A stretch of 64,000 bases of DNA. Origin: Paraburkholderia kururiensis (GTDB taxonomy: Bacteria > Pseudomonadota > Gammaproteobacteria > Burkholderiales > Burkholderiaceae). The stretch's first letter is position 1; the number at the start of each line of letters is the position of its first letter. Shown here one piece after another: positions 16,202 to 25,520 of the stretch. A program made the translations under genes and the position numbers. The notes beneath the pieces were generated by a model. The model worked only from the letters and a program-made list of their open reading frames with translations. It was not told where the DNA came from and searched no databases. The stretch is taken from the NCBI RefSeq assembly GCF_034424375.1, contig NZ_CP139965.1, forward strand, positions 186,001-250,000, read 5' to 3'.

Positions 16202-17068
16202 ATGTCGAACACCATTCTTGTTACCGGTGCCACCGGCACCGTAGGCCGCGAACTCGTCAACGCGCTTAAAGCGGCCGGAGCGAACCTCGTGGCCATGTCG
16301 TCCACCGGCAAAGCCGTTGAGGGCATCGAAACCCGCCATGCCGATCTCGCGAACCCCGCGAGCCTCGTGCCCGCGTTGCGCGGCATCCACACCCTGTTCC
16401 TGCTGCTTCCGCTGCAGGCCGACATGGTCGAGCTGGCCCGCAATGCCCTCGACGCGGCCAGAATGGCCGGCGTCAAGCACATCGTTCGCTCGTCGGGGGC
16501 CGAAGCCGTGTCCGCAAACCCTTCTGCGGTGGGTCTCGTCCAGAGGCAGATCGACGAGTTGGTGAAGCAGTCCGGTATGGCGTACACGCTGACGCTGCCA
16601 AATTGCTTCATGCAGAACTATCTGACGTTCTACGGCGATGCGATCCGCGCAGGGACGCTTTATCTGCCACAGGGCGAGGGAAAGGTCTCGTTCGTCGACG
16701 TGCGCGACATAGCGGCCGTCAACGCTTCGATTCTCCGGCAACCTGCCGCGCACGCCGGCAAGACGTACACGCTGACCGGCCGTGAGGCGTTGTCCAACGC
16801 CGACGTCGTTGAGCGCATTGGTGCAGCGCTGGGACGCAGCATCGGCTACGTGGCCGTGCCGGATGAAGCCGCGATCGCCTCCATGCGGGAAGCGCAGCTG
16901 GACGCGTGGTCGATCGAAACCGTCATGAGCTTGAATCGCGCTATCGCGGCCGGCCACGCGGCGGCAGTGAGCCCCGATGTCGAGACGCTGCTCGCGCAGC
17001 CCCCGCGCACCTTCGAGCAGTTCGTAACGGATCACGCGGCAAGCTGGGGTGGGAAAGCAGCGCGCTGA
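16202..17068 (+). CDS. NmrA-type NAD(P)-binding oxidoreductase (QOR2-like)
   Basis: A 288-residue atypical SDR. The N-terminus ILVTGATGTVGRELVNAL is the GxxGxxG dinucleotide site; KHIVRSSGAEA and the TLPNCFMQNYLTFYG segment match the NmrA/quinone oxidoreductase 2 group, which lacks a canonical YxxxK centre. Such proteins reduce quinones or act as redox sensors. It is the third gene rightward of the TetR-controlled promoter, 96 bases after the hydrolase. Together with a DJ-1-like protein and a TetR repressor it fits a response to quinones or other electrophiles; this is inference. Confidence 0.8.
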   Translation: MSNTILVTGATGTVGRELVNALKAAGANLVAMSSTGKAVEGIETRHADLANPASLVPALRGIHTLFLLLPLQADMVELARNALDAARMAGVKHIVRSSGAEAVSANPSAVGLVQRQIDELVKQSGMAYTLTLPNCFMQNYLTFYGDAIRAGTLYLPQGEGKVSFVDVRDIAAVNASILRQPAAHAGKTYTLTGREALSNADVVERIGAALGRSIGYVAVPDEAAIASMREAQLDAWSIETVMSLNRAIAAGHAAAVSPDVETLLAQPPRTFEQFVTDHAASWGGKAAR

Positions 17069-17075
17069 CGCTGAC

Positions 17076-17113
17076 CGTCCCGGCTGGTACAGTAGGTGCC
17101 GCCAGCCGGGACG
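17076..17113. terminator. Strong convergent hairpin (bidirectional terminator)
   Basis: CGTCCCGGCTGG (17076-17087) pairs perfectly with CCAGCCGGGACG (17102-17113), a 12-base-pair GC-rich stem with a 14-base loop. It lies between the converging 3' ends of the NmrA-type gene (stop at 17068) and glcA (stop at 17137). There is no T-run on either side, so it may act as an mRNA 3' end stabiliser as well as a terminator. Confidence 0.55.
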
Positions 17114-17136
17114 CAGGACTCGCTTGAAGCCTCCGC

Positions 17137-18801
17137 TCAATGCGGCAACGCCGGAATCATCCAGCTCAGCACGTGCTGCTGCAGGAACACGAGCACGCCG
17201 AGCACCAGCGTGAGGAACACGCTGTGCCAGAAAGTCCGCACGAACACTTCGCCTTCCTTGCCTTTGAGGTCCGTCGTGGCCACGCCGGTCGCGATGTTTT
17301 GCGGCGAGATCATCTTGCCCATCACGCCGCCCGACGAGTTGGTGGCGGCCATCAGCACCGGGTCGAGGCCGAGCTGCTTCGCGGCCACCACCTGCAGATT
17401 GCCGAACAGCGCATTGCCCGACGTGTCGCTACCCGACAGGAACACGGCTACCCAGCCGAGCGTGGCCGAGACGAGCGGGAACAGCGCCCCCGTGGACGCC
17501 ACGCCCATGCCGAGCGTGTAGCTCATGCCCGAGTAGTTGAGCAGGTACGCCAGCGCCACGATCATCATCACCGTCGCGATGGCGATGCGCGTCTGCTTCC
17601 AGGTCTGCGCGACGCAGGCCACGAAGTCGCCGAAACCCACGCGCGTCCACAGCGCCGTAATCACCGCCGCCAGCAGAATCGCCGTGCCGGTGCCGAGCGG
17701 CTGGAACGACCAGACCGCGGCATAGGACTTGTGATAGAGCGTCATGTAGACGGCGTTGTGCAGGCCCGGCCACTTCACGTTCGCCTGGCCGATCGACGCG
17801 ATGCCCGCATGCACCCAGAAGATCACCACCACCGACACGACGATCCACGGCAGCCAGCCGCCGTAGCCGATGCGCTCCGCGTGGCTCTTCGCGCGCGTCG
17901 AACGGCTCGCTGCGTCGCGTGCGATGGCGAACGCGGGATCGGGCTCGGGCTTCCAGACCTTGAGGAAGCTGATCGTGACGATGAGCGAGGTGAGCGACGA
18001 GAGCACGTCCGTCAGTTCATAGCCGAGGAAGTTCGAGGTGACGAACTGCGCGAGCGCGAAGCTGCCGCCCGACACCACGAGCGCCGGCCACAGCTTGCCG
18101 ATGGAGCGCACGCCGCCGTACATGCCCACCACGTAGAACGGCAGCAGGAACGCGAAGAACGGCAACTGGCGGCCCACCATCGCGCCGAGCGTCTGCGGAT
18201 GCAGCGACGTCACCGCGCCCAGCACCGTGATCGGCACGCCAAGCGCGCCGAACGCGACCGGCGCCGTGTTGAAGATCAGCGTGAACGTGAGCGCTTCGAT
18301 GGCGGGAAAGCCGAGTCCGACCAGCAGCGCACTCGTGATCGCCACCGGCGTGCCGAAGCCCGAAATGCCTTCCAGCAGACAGCCGAACGAGAACGCCACG
18401 ACGAGCAGCACGAGGCGCCGGTCGTCGGGAAGATGGTCGAGCATCCACTGACGGAACTGGTCGAAGCGTCCCGACTTCACCGCGATGTTGTAGAGCAGCA
18501 GCGCGTTGACCACGATCCACATCACAGGTATCAGCGCGAGCGTCATGCCGGCGCCCACGGCGTCGAGCGCGAGCCCGGCGGGCATGCCCCACACGCCGAT
18601 CGCGATTACGAGGCCCGCGATCAGCCCGGCGAGCGAGGCCTGCCAGGCGGGCCGGCGCAGAATGCCCAGCATCGCGAGCGCGACCGCGATTGGAACGAGG
18701 GCAACGAGAAACGAGAGCGCAAGCGAATTGCCGACAGGTGTCAGCGGTTGCGCGAAGAGGGTGCCTACGGGTAATGCCGAAGCGGCCAAAGCGGGGTTCA
18801 C
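17137..18801 (-). CDS. glcA: Glycolate/L-lactate permease (LctP family)
   Basis: A 554-residue inner-membrane permease with 12 or more helices, of the LctP family. Diagnostic stretches include LEGISGFGTPVAITSALLVG, FNTAPVAFGALGVPI and LSGSDTSGNALFGNLQ. E. coli has two members: LldP for lactate and GlcA for glycolate. Its position as the last gene of glcDEFGBA supports glycolate. Start is GTG 18801, preceded by GGAG. A strong intrinsic terminator separates it from glcB, so it is expressed either by readthrough or from its own promoter in the 96 bases between. Lactate use remains possible because these permeases overlap in substrate. Confidence 0.85.
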   Translation of the reverse strand: MNPALAASALPVGTLFAQPLTPVGNSLALSFLVALVPIAVALAMLGILRRPAWQASLAGLIAGLVIAIGVWGMPAGLALDAVGAGMTLALIPVMWIVVNALLLYNIAVKSGRFDQFRQWMLDHLPDDRRLVLLVVAFSFGCLLEGISGFGTPVAITSALLVGLGFPAIEALTFTLIFNTAPVAFGALGVPITVLGAVTSLHPQTLGAMVGRQLPFFAFLLPFYVVGMYGGVRSIGKLWPALVVSGGSFALAQFVTSNFLGYELTDVLSSLTSLIVTISFLKVWKPEPDPAFAIARDAASRSTRAKSHAERIGYGGWLPWIVVSVVVIFWVHAGIASIGQANVKWPGLHNAVYMTLYHKSYAAVWSFQPLGTGTAILLAAVITALWTRVGFGDFVACVAQTWKQTRIAIATVMMIVALAYLLNYSGMSYTLGMGVASTGALFPLVSATLGWVAVFLSGSDTSGNALFGNLQVVAAKQLGLDPVLMAATNSSGGVMGKMISPQNIATGVATTDLKGKEGEVFVRTFWHSVFLTLVLGVLVFLQQHVLSWMIPALPH

Positions 18802-18897
18802 TATGTCTCCTATGTCCCGTGGATGGAACTTTTATCGATATGCCGCCGCAGTCCCAATGAAGCGCTGCTTCGGGTGCGGCGCGGCCCGAAGCAGACG

Positions 18898-18925
18898 AAA
18901 AAAAAGCGGGCGCCGAAGCGCCCGC
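18898..18925 (-). terminator. Intrinsic terminator after glcB
   Basis: Read on the minus strand, GCGGGCGC, loop TTCG, GCGCCCGC and then eight consecutive T residues form a textbook Rho-independent terminator. It begins 9 bases after the glcB stop codon and lies between glcB and glcA, which otherwise read as one operon. The UUCG tetraloop adds stability. Confidence 0.92.
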
Positions 18926-18934
18926 TCTCGTTGC

Positions 18935-21109
18935 TCAGTCCACCCGCTCCTGACGCTTGAACGCAAGGCGATACCGATGCAGCAGCGGCTCGGTGTAGCC
19001 GGCCGGCTGGTCTTTGCCTTGCAGCGCGAGCGCGCACGCGGCCTTGAACGCATACGACGTGTCGAAGTCGGGCGCCATCGGGCGATAGTTGGCGTCGCCC
19101 GCGTTCTGCGTGTCGACCACCGCGGCCATGCGGCGGAACACGTCGAGCACGAAGTCGCGCGACACGACGCCATGCCGCAGCCAGTTCGCAATGTGCTGGC
19201 TGGAGATGCGCAGCGTGGCGCGGTCTTCCATCAGGCCCACGTTGTTGATGTCGGGCACCTTCGAGCAGCCCACGCCTTGCTCCACCCAGCGCACGACGTA
19301 ACCGAGAATGCCCTGCGCGTTGTTCTCGACTTCGCGGCGAATCTCCTCGTCGCTCCACTGCGCACGCTCCACCACGGGCACCGTGAGCAGCCCGTCGAGC
19401 AGCGCGTCGCGCTCGCTGCGGTAGTCGATGCGCTCCATGTCCTGCTGGACCGCCTGCACGTCCACGTCGTGATAGTGCAGCGCGTGCAGCGTGGCGGCCG
19501 TGGGCGACGGCACCCAGGCCGTGTTGGCGCCCGCGCGCGGATGCGCGATCTTCTGCTCCAGCATGGCGTGCATCAGGTCGGGCATCGCCCACATGCCCTT
19601 GCCGATCTGCGCGCGGCCGCGCAGCCCTGCGGCCAGACCCGCGAGCACGTTGTTGCGCTCATAGGCGGTGATCCACGCCGTGGACTTCATGTCGCCCTTG
19701 CGCAGCATCGGGCCGGCCTCCATGGCCGTATGCATTTCGTCGCCGGTGCGGTCGAGAAAGCCCGTGTTGATGAACGCCACGCGCGAAGCCGCGGCCGCAA
19801 TGCACGCGGAGAGGTTCACGCTGGTGCGGCGCTCTTCGTCCATGATGCCCATCTTGATCGTGGCGCGCGGCAGGCCAAGCAGGTCTTCCACGCGGGCGAA
19901 CAGCGTGTCCGCGAAGGCCACTTCGCTCGGGCCGTGCATCTTCGGCTTCACGATGTAGATGGAGCCCGTGCGCGAGTTGCGCTTCGACTTCAGGTCGTGC
20001 ATGGCGCACAGCGTCGTCACCACGCCGTCCAGAATGCCTTCCGGAATCTCGTTGCCGTCGCGGTCCAGCACGGCGCCCGTCGTCATCAGGTGGCCGACGT
20101 TGCGCACGAACAGCAGCGAGCGGCCGTGCAGCGTGAGCGCCGAGCCGTCCGGCGCGCGGTACGCGCGGTCGGCGTTCAGGGCGCGCGTAAAGGTGCGGCC
20201 GCCCTTCGCGACCGTCTCCGTCAGCGTGACCTGCATCAGGCCCAGCCAGTTGCGGTAGAGCGCAACCTTGTCTTCGGCGTCCACGGCCGCCACCGAATCT
20301 TCGCAGTCGATGATCGTGGAGACGGCCGCCTCCAGCACCACGTCCTTCACGTGCGCCGGATCGGTCGCGCCGACGGGCGCCGAAGCGTCGATCTGGATCT
20401 CGATGTGCAGGCCGTGATGCTTCAAAAGAATGGCCGTGGGCGCGGCGGCGTCGCCCTGGTAGCCGACCAGTTGCGACGCGTCGGCGAGCGCCAGCGTGCC
20501 CTGCGCGGTCTTCACCGCGAGCGCGCCAGCCTGCACGGCGTAGCCGGTCGCATCGCGATGCGAGCCGCCCGCGAGCGGCGCAGCGCGGTCGAGGAAGTCG
20601 CGCGCGAACGCCACCACGCGGGCACCGCGCACCGGGTTGTACGCGCCCTCGCGCGTGGCGCCGCCGTCTTCGGGCAGCGCGTCGGTGCCGTAGAGCGCGT
20701 CGTAGAGACTGCCCCAGCGCGCGTTGGCGGCATTGAGCGCATAGCGCGCGTTCGAGAGCGGCACGACGAGCTGCGGCCCCGCCTGCGTGGCGATCTCGCT
20801 GTCCACGTTCGCCGTGGTCGCCGCAACCTGCGCGGGCGCGGGCACGAGATAGCCGATTTGCGTAAGGAACGCGCGATAGGCCGCGAGATCGCGCACCGGG
20901 CCCGGATGCGCGCGGTGCCAGTTGTCCAGTTCGCCCTGCAGGCGCTCGCGCTCGGCGAGCAACGCGCGGTTCTGCGGCGTGAGGTCATGCACGAGCGCGG
21001 CAAAACCTTGCCAGAACGCATCGGGCGCAACGCCCGTGCCGGGCAGCGCTTCTGTTTCGATGAAGCGGGCAAGCCCTTCGTCGACCTGAAGTCCGTGGTG
21101 TTCGATCAT
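18935..21109 (-). CDS. glcB: Malate synthase G
   Basis: A 724-residue enzyme condensing glyoxylate with acetyl-CoA to give malate. Length and layout match the monomeric isoform G (about 723 in E. coli): the N-terminal helical clasp, the inserted alpha/beta domain (AVSTIIDCEDSVAAVDAEDK), the barrel with the GSIYIVKPKMHGPSEVAF stretch and catalytic Arg/Glu regions (MGIMDEERRTSVNLS), and the C-terminal plug. It follows glcG after 42 bases in the same direction. In the glc pathway it consumes glyoxylate made by GlcDEF. It is followed at once by a strong terminator. Confidence 0.96.
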   Translation of the reverse strand: MIEHHGLQVDEGLARFIETEALPGTGVAPDAFWQGFAALVHDLTPQNRALLAERERLQGELDNWHRAHPGPVRDLAAYRAFLTQIGYLVPAPAQVAATTANVDSEIATQAGPQLVVPLSNARYALNAANARWGSLYDALYGTDALPEDGGATREGAYNPVRGARVVAFARDFLDRAAPLAGGSHRDATGYAVQAGALAVKTAQGTLALADASQLVGYQGDAAAPTAILLKHHGLHIEIQIDASAPVGATDPAHVKDVVLEAAVSTIIDCEDSVAAVDAEDKVALYRNWLGLMQVTLTETVAKGGRTFTRALNADRAYRAPDGSALTLHGRSLLFVRNVGHLMTTGAVLDRDGNEIPEGILDGVVTTLCAMHDLKSKRNSRTGSIYIVKPKMHGPSEVAFADTLFARVEDLLGLPRATIKMGIMDEERRTSVNLSACIAAAASRVAFINTGFLDRTGDEMHTAMEAGPMLRKGDMKSTAWITAYERNNVLAGLAAGLRGRAQIGKGMWAMPDLMHAMLEQKIAHPRAGANTAWVPSPTAATLHALHYHDVDVQAVQQDMERIDYRSERDALLDGLLTVPVVERAQWSDEEIRREVENNAQGILGYVVRWVEQGVGCSKVPDINNVGLMEDRATLRISSQHIANWLRHGVVSRDFVLDVFRRMAAVVDTQNAGDANYRPMAPDFDTSYAFKAACALALQGKDQPAGYTEPLLHRYRLAFKRQERVD

Positions 21110-21151
21110 TTCGCTTCCTTCGTCGGCTAACTCTTTAACGGTGATACGCGC

Positions 21152-21556
21152 TCAGGCGGCCACGCTCTTCGCGCCCGCACTGGCGACCTGTGCGTCCTGG
21201 TCGGACTTCACGCCCGACACGCCGACGGCGCCCACGACCACTGCGTCGACGACCACCGGCACGCCGCCCTCCAGTGTCGCGCAGAGTGGCGCGCTAAGAA
21301 AGGCGGTGCGACCGCCATTGATCATCTCTTCGTAGGCTTTCGTCTCGCGGCGGCCGAGTGCCGCGGTGCGCGCCTTCTCCTGGGCGATGTAGGCGCTGAT
21401 GGGCGCCGCGCCGTCCAGACGTGCGAACGCGAGCGGGTGCCCGCCGTCGTCCACCACGGCAATGGCCACGGCCCAGCCGTTGCGCTCGGCTTCAGTACGG
21501 GCGGCTTCGAGAATACGGTGTGCCTCGGCGGCGCCGAGCACGGGTTTGGTCTGCAT
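21152..21556 (-). CDS. glcG: GlcG/HbpS-family protein
   Basis: A 134-residue small cytoplasmic protein of the GlcG/HbpS (DUF336) family. Typical segments are AVAIAVVDDGGHPLAFARLDGA and AYIAQEKARTAA, and the Gly/Val-rich GGVPVVVDAVVVGAVGVSG end. Family members bind haem or cobalamin, or are of unknown role; E. coli GlcG in the same operon place has no settled function. ATG 21556 follows the glcF stop with a one-base gap, so translation is coupled. Confident by family and position. Confidence 0.9.
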   Translation of the reverse strand: MQTKPVLGAAEAHRILEAARTEAERNGWAVAIAVVDDGGHPLAFARLDGAAPISAYIAQEKARTAALGRRETKAYEEMINGGRTAFLSAPLCATLEGGVPVVVDAVVVGAVGVSGVKSDQDAQVASAGAKSVAA

Positions 21557-21557
21557 G

Positions 21558-22802
21558 TCAGAGGTTCGGTTGAGGGTTGGGGGAAAGCAGGGAATCCACG
21601 AGTTCGATCCAGTGGCTGACGGGCGTGCGGCCCGCACCGTTCAGGTGCGTCTGGCAGCCGACGTTGGCCGTCACGATGGCCTCCGGCTGGCCGGCTTCGA
21701 GCGCGTCGAGCTTGTTCTCGCGCAGTCGCTTCGCAATCTCGGGCTGCGTGAGCGAGTACGTTCCCGCCGAGCCGCAGCACAGATGACCGTTCGCCACGCT
21801 CGTCAGGTCGAAGCCCAGCCGCGTGAGCACGCCTTCCACCGCGCCGCCGAGGCGCTGTGCGTGCTGCAGCGTGCACGGGCAATGGAACGCGATGCGCTTG
21901 CCCGCGACGGGCGCGAACGCGTCGAGCGGTTCGGCGGCGATCACCTCGACCAGGTCGCGGGCCAGCGCGCTCACGCGCCGGGCCTTGTCGGCATAGGCCG
22001 CATCGAAGCGAAGCAGGTGGCCGTACTCCTTCACGAAGGCGCCGCAGCCGCTCGCCGACATGACGATCGCCTCGGCGCCGGCTTCGATGGCGGGCCACCA
22101 CGCGTCGATATTGCGTCGCGCGCGTGCGAGCCCGGCCTGCTGCGCGTTCAGGTGGTATTCGTTGGCGCCGCAGCAACCGGCGCGCGGCGCGGGCGTCACG
22201 CTGATGCCGAGGCGGTCGAGCACGCGGGCCGCAGCCGCGTTCGTGCCGGGCGTAAGCGTGGGCTGCACGCAGCCTTCCAGCATCAGCACGCGGCGCGCGT
22301 GGCGCGCGGGCGGCCGTGGGCTGGGGCGCGCCGTGGGCGCGTGCGCGGGAATCTTCTCGCGCAGCGCTTCGGGCAGCAGCGCGCGGGCGGCGCGACCCGC
22401 ACCGACCAGCCCGGCGAACACGGCCGGCCGCGACACGCCGTGCCGCAGCCCCGCGCGCAGCCAGCGCTCGCGCGCCGGTCGTGCCGTGCGCCGCTCCACT
22501 TCGGCGCGGCCGATGTCCAGCAGCGCGTGATAGCGCACACCCGAGGGGCACGTCGTCTCGCAGTTCCGGCAGCTCAAACAGCGGTCGAGGTGCAAGCGCG
22601 TCTTTTCCGTCACGGGCTGCCCTTCCAGCACCTGCTTGATCAGATAGATGCGCCCGCGCGGCCCGTCGAGTTCGTTACCCAGCAACTGGTAAGTCGGACA
22701 GGTGGCGTTGCAGAAGCCGCAGTGCACGCAGGCGCGCAGGATCGATTCGGCCTCTTCGGCGCGCTCAAGCGCCTGCGCGGCTTCGCTCAGATTGGTTTGC
22801 AT
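21558..22802 (-). CDS. glcF: Glycolate oxidase iron-sulfur subunit
   Basis: A 414-residue subunit of glycolate dehydrogenase. It carries two 4Fe-4S clusters in the N-terminal 100 residues (CVHCGFCNATCPTY near residue 25 and CLSCRNCETTCPSG near 78). Two C-terminal cysteine-rich CCG domains follow (GCCGANEYH and LCCGSAGTYSLTQP). Electrons from FAD on GlcD/GlcE pass through these clusters to the quinone pool. Between the domains lies a proline/arginine-rich linker (TARPSPRPPARHARR). It starts 16 bases after glcE. Confidence 0.95.
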   Translation of the reverse strand: MQTNLSEAAQALERAEEAESILRACVHCGFCNATCPTYQLLGNELDGPRGRIYLIKQVLEGQPVTEKTRLHLDRCLSCRNCETTCPSGVRYHALLDIGRAEVERRTARPARERWLRAGLRHGVSRPAVFAGLVGAGRAARALLPEALREKIPAHAPTARPSPRPPARHARRVLMLEGCVQPTLTPGTNAAAARVLDRLGISVTPAPRAGCCGANEYHLNAQQAGLARARRNIDAWWPAIEAGAEAIVMSASGCGAFVKEYGHLLRFDAAYADKARRVSALARDLVEVIAAEPLDAFAPVAGKRIAFHCPCTLQHAQRLGGAVEGVLTRLGFDLTSVANGHLCCGSAGTYSLTQPEIAKRLRENKLDALEAGQPEAIVTANVGCQTHLNGAGRTPVSHWIELVDSLLSPNPQPNL

Positions 22803-22818
22803 CGTGAGGCACCCAGCG

Positions 22819-23922
22819 TCAAAGGTCCGCGTACAGGCGGCCCGGATTGAAGATTCCCTGCGGGTCGAGCTGTGCCTTCAGGCGCCGGTGCAGTTGCATC
22901 AGGGCGTCGGGCAGCGGCTGGAACGGCGAGTCCGTCACGCCTTGCGTGAACGCCGTCGCGTGGCCGCCAAGCTCGCGCGCGAGGTTGCGGATGGCGTCGG
23001 CGCCGGCGGTGGTCTTGAGCCAGCGCTGCGCGCCGCCCCAGTCGAGCAGCGCATCGCCCGGCAGCGCAGCGAGCGGCGCAAGCGGCGCCGCGGCGGGCAG
23101 CGACAGGCGCCAGAGCGGCCGTTCGTCCGCGAAGAACGGCCGCGTGAAGTCGCGCAGTTGGGTCCAGAAGGCGGCGTCGGCGTCGGCTCCGCCGATCGCT
23201 TCGCGCGCGGCGCGCACGGAGCCCGTGCCGCCCTCCAGCCGCAGTTGCAGCACGCCCTGGGCGTAGCAGGCGCCCGTGATGGGCAATGCCTCGCGGCGCC
23301 AGCCGAAGAGCCGCTCGCGCGCCTGCTGCGCCGTGAGTTCCAGCGCGAGGTGGCGCGTGGCGCGCGGCTGCGGCAGCACCTTGAACGACACTTCGGTGAC
23401 GAGCCCGAGGCAACCGAAGCTGCCCGCCATGAGCCGCGACACGTCGTAGCCCGCAACGTTCTTCATCACCTCGCCGCCAAAGCGCAGGTGCCGCGCGTGT
23501 CCCGTAATTACGCGGCAGCCCAGCACGTAGTCGCGCACCGCGCCCACCCACGGGCGCCGTGGGCCCGAGAGCCCCGCGGCGAACATGCCGCCCACGGTGG
23601 CCGCACCGCCGAAGCGCGGCGCTTCGAACGGCAGCATCTGCCCTGCTTCGTTCAGCACGGCCTCCACGTCGGCGAGCGGCGTGCCCGTGCGCACGGTCAT
23701 GACGAGTTCGGTCGGGTCGTAGTGGACGATGCCGCGATGGCCGCGCGTATCGATCTCACGCACTTCACGCACCTCGCGCACGTGCGGCGCGCCGAGCGTG
23801 CGCCCGAGCCATGCCTTGCTGTCGCCGCCGCGTATGCGCACCGGCGTGCGGGCGGCCAGCGCCGCTTCCACCTGGGCGATCAGCGCGGCGCTGTTGTCCA
23901 TCGAATCCAGTTCGCGTCGCAT
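22819..23922 (-). CDS. glcE: Glycolate oxidase FAD-binding subunit
   Basis: A 367-residue FAD-binding subunit of glycolate dehydrogenase. The FAD_binding_4 region begins around RTPVRIRGGDSKAWLGR, includes GGAATVGGMFAAGLSGPRRP and the ACGYDVSRLMAGSFGCLGL-like segment (VAGYDVSRL). It lacks a complete oxidase C-domain of GlcD type, as usual for GlcE, and ends with LDPQGIFNPGRLYADL. ATG 23922 overlaps the glcD stop by one base (TGATG), so translation is coupled; a second ATG at 23901 is possible. Confidence 0.93.
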   Translation of the reverse strand: MRRELDSMDNSAALIAQVEAALAARTPVRIRGGDSKAWLGRTLGAPHVREVREVREIDTRGHRGIVHYDPTELVMTVRTGTPLADVEAVLNEAGQMLPFEAPRFGGAATVGGMFAAGLSGPRRPWVGAVRDYVLGCRVITGHARHLRFGGEVMKNVAGYDVSRLMAGSFGCLGLVTEVSFKVLPQPRATRHLALELTAQQARERLFGWRREALPITGACYAQGVLQLRLEGGTGSVRAAREAIGGADADAAFWTQLRDFTRPFFADERPLWRLSLPAAAPLAPLAALPGDALLDWGGAQRWLKTTAGADAIRNLARELGGHATAFTQGVTDSPFQPLPDALMQLHRRLKAQLDPQGIFNPGRLYADL

Positions 23923-25421
23923 CAGAACCGCTCCAGTTCGGGAAAGGGCAGGCCGCCGCGGTGCACGTGCATGGCGCCGAATTCGGCACAGCGGTGCAGC
24001 GTGGGAATGTTCTTGCCGGGATTGAGCAGGCCTGACGGGTCGAACGCCGCCTTCACGGCGTGGAAATATTCGATCTCGTCGCGCTTGAACTGCACGCACA
24101 TCTGGTTGATCTTCTCGCGGCCCACGCCGTGCTCGCCCGTGATGCTGCCGCCCACTTCAACGCACAGCTCCAGAATGCGGCCGCCCAGCGCCTCGGCGCG
24201 GTCCATTTCGCCGGGCTGGTTCGCATCGAACAGGATCAGCGGATGCATGTTGCCGTCGCCGGCATGAAACACGTTCGCGACCTTGAGCCCGTAGTGTTCG
24301 GACAAGGCGGCGATGCCCTTCAACACGCGCGGCAGTTCGCGCCGCGGGATGGTGCCGTCCATGCAGTAGTAGTCCGGCGAGATGCGCCCCACCGCCGGAA
24401 ACGCGTTCTTGCGGCCGGCCCAGAAGCGCTGCCGCTCGGCCTCGTCGCGCGCCACGCGCAGGTCGCTCGCGCCGGCCTCACGCAGCAGGGCACCCACGAG
24501 TTCGGCCTCTTCCTCCACGTCGTCGCGCGCGCCGTCGAGTTCGCACAGCAGAATCGCTTCGGCGTCCACGGGATAGTCCGCATGAATGAAGTCTTCGGCC
24601 GCGCGAATGGCGAGGTTGTCCATCATCTCGAGGCCGCCGGGAATCACGCCCGCGCCGATGATCTTCGCCACCGCGCCGCCCGCGCGCTCCACGTCGTCGA
24701 AGCTCGCCATCAGCACCTTCACGCTCTGCGGCTTCGGCAGCAGCTTCACGGTGACTTCCACCACCACGCCGAGCATGCCCTCCGAGCCGGTGAAGAGCGC
24801 CAGCAGGTCGAAGCCGGGGCTGTCGAGCGCCTCGGAACCGAGCGTGACCAGTTCGCCATCGATGGTCAGCACGTCGACCTTCAGGATGTTGTGCACCGTG
24901 AGGCCGTACTTGAGACAGTGCACGCCGCCGGCGTTCTCGGCGACGTTGCCGCCGATCGAGCACGCGATCTGCGACGACGGATCGGGCGCGTAGTAAAGCC
25001 CATGCGGCGCGGCGGCCTGCGAGATGGCGAGGTTGCGCACGCCCGGCTGCACGCGCGCGGTGCCCGCGTCGGCGTCGATATCCAGAATGCGGTTGAACTT
25101 CGCCATGACGAGCAGGATGCCCTTTTCGAGCGGCATGGCGCCGCCCGACAGCCCGGTGCCCGCGCCGCGCGCCACCACGGGCACGCCGCGGGCCGTGGCC
25201 TCCATGAGCACCGCGCGCACTTCCTCGATGGTGGACGGCAGCGCGACGAGCAGCGGCACTGTCCGATAGGCGGCAAGGCCGTCGCACTCGAAGGGTCGCA
25301 GATCTTCGCGGTCAGTCAGGATTTCCAGCGCGGGCGCGCGGGCGCGAAGCGCCGCGGCGAGTTCGGCGCGATCCACCGTCGGCAGCGGGCCGTCGATCGT
25401 CTCGTCGTAGGTAAAGCTCAT
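23922..25421 (-). CDS. glcD: Glycolate oxidase catalytic subunit
   Basis: A 499-residue FAD flavoprotein oxidising glycolate (and D-lactate) to glyoxylate. The FAD-binding domain has VPVVARGAGTGLSGGAMPL and CSIGGNVAENAGGVHCLKYG, and the C-terminal FAD-oxidase domain has VFHAGDGNMHPLILFD and the ITGEHGVGREK catalytic-site stretch. Length matches E. coli GlcD (499). Start ATG 25421 gives MSFTYDETIDG. It is the first gene of glcDEFGBA, divergent from glcC, with a GlcC-type operator 100 bases upstream. Confidence 0.95.
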   Translation of the reverse strand: MSFTYDETIDGPLPTVDRAELAAALRARAPALEILTDREDLRPFECDGLAAYRTVPLLVALPSTIEEVRAVLMEATARGVPVVARGAGTGLSGGAMPLEKGILLVMAKFNRILDIDADAGTARVQPGVRNLAISQAAAPHGLYYAPDPSSQIACSIGGNVAENAGGVHCLKYGLTVHNILKVDVLTIDGELVTLGSEALDSPGFDLLALFTGSEGMLGVVVEVTVKLLPKPQSVKVLMASFDDVERAGGAVAKIIGAGVIPGGLEMMDNLAIRAAEDFIHADYPVDAEAILLCELDGARDDVEEEAELVGALLREAGASDLRVARDEAERQRFWAGRKNAFPAVGRISPDYYCMDGTIPRRELPRVLKGIAALSEHYGLKVANVFHAGDGNMHPLILFDANQPGEMDRAEALGGRILELCVEVGGSITGEHGVGREKINQMCVQFKRDEIEYFHAVKAAFDPSGLLNPGKNIPTLHRCAEFGAMHVHRGGLPFPELERF

Positions 25422-25520
25422 TACGTCGTCTCCATCGCGGGTGCGTCCCCAGCCGTACCCCATCGTCTCGAATGCCCGCGATTCTTGTGGCTGGGCGGCG
25501 CGCTGTCCAGCCCCTTCGGC

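Noticed and set aside
17140..18774. 544-codon open frame on the plus strand
   Set aside because: It is antisense to the clearly conserved glcA permease; composition is His/Arg/Glu-rich and matches no family. High GC leaves long open shadows.
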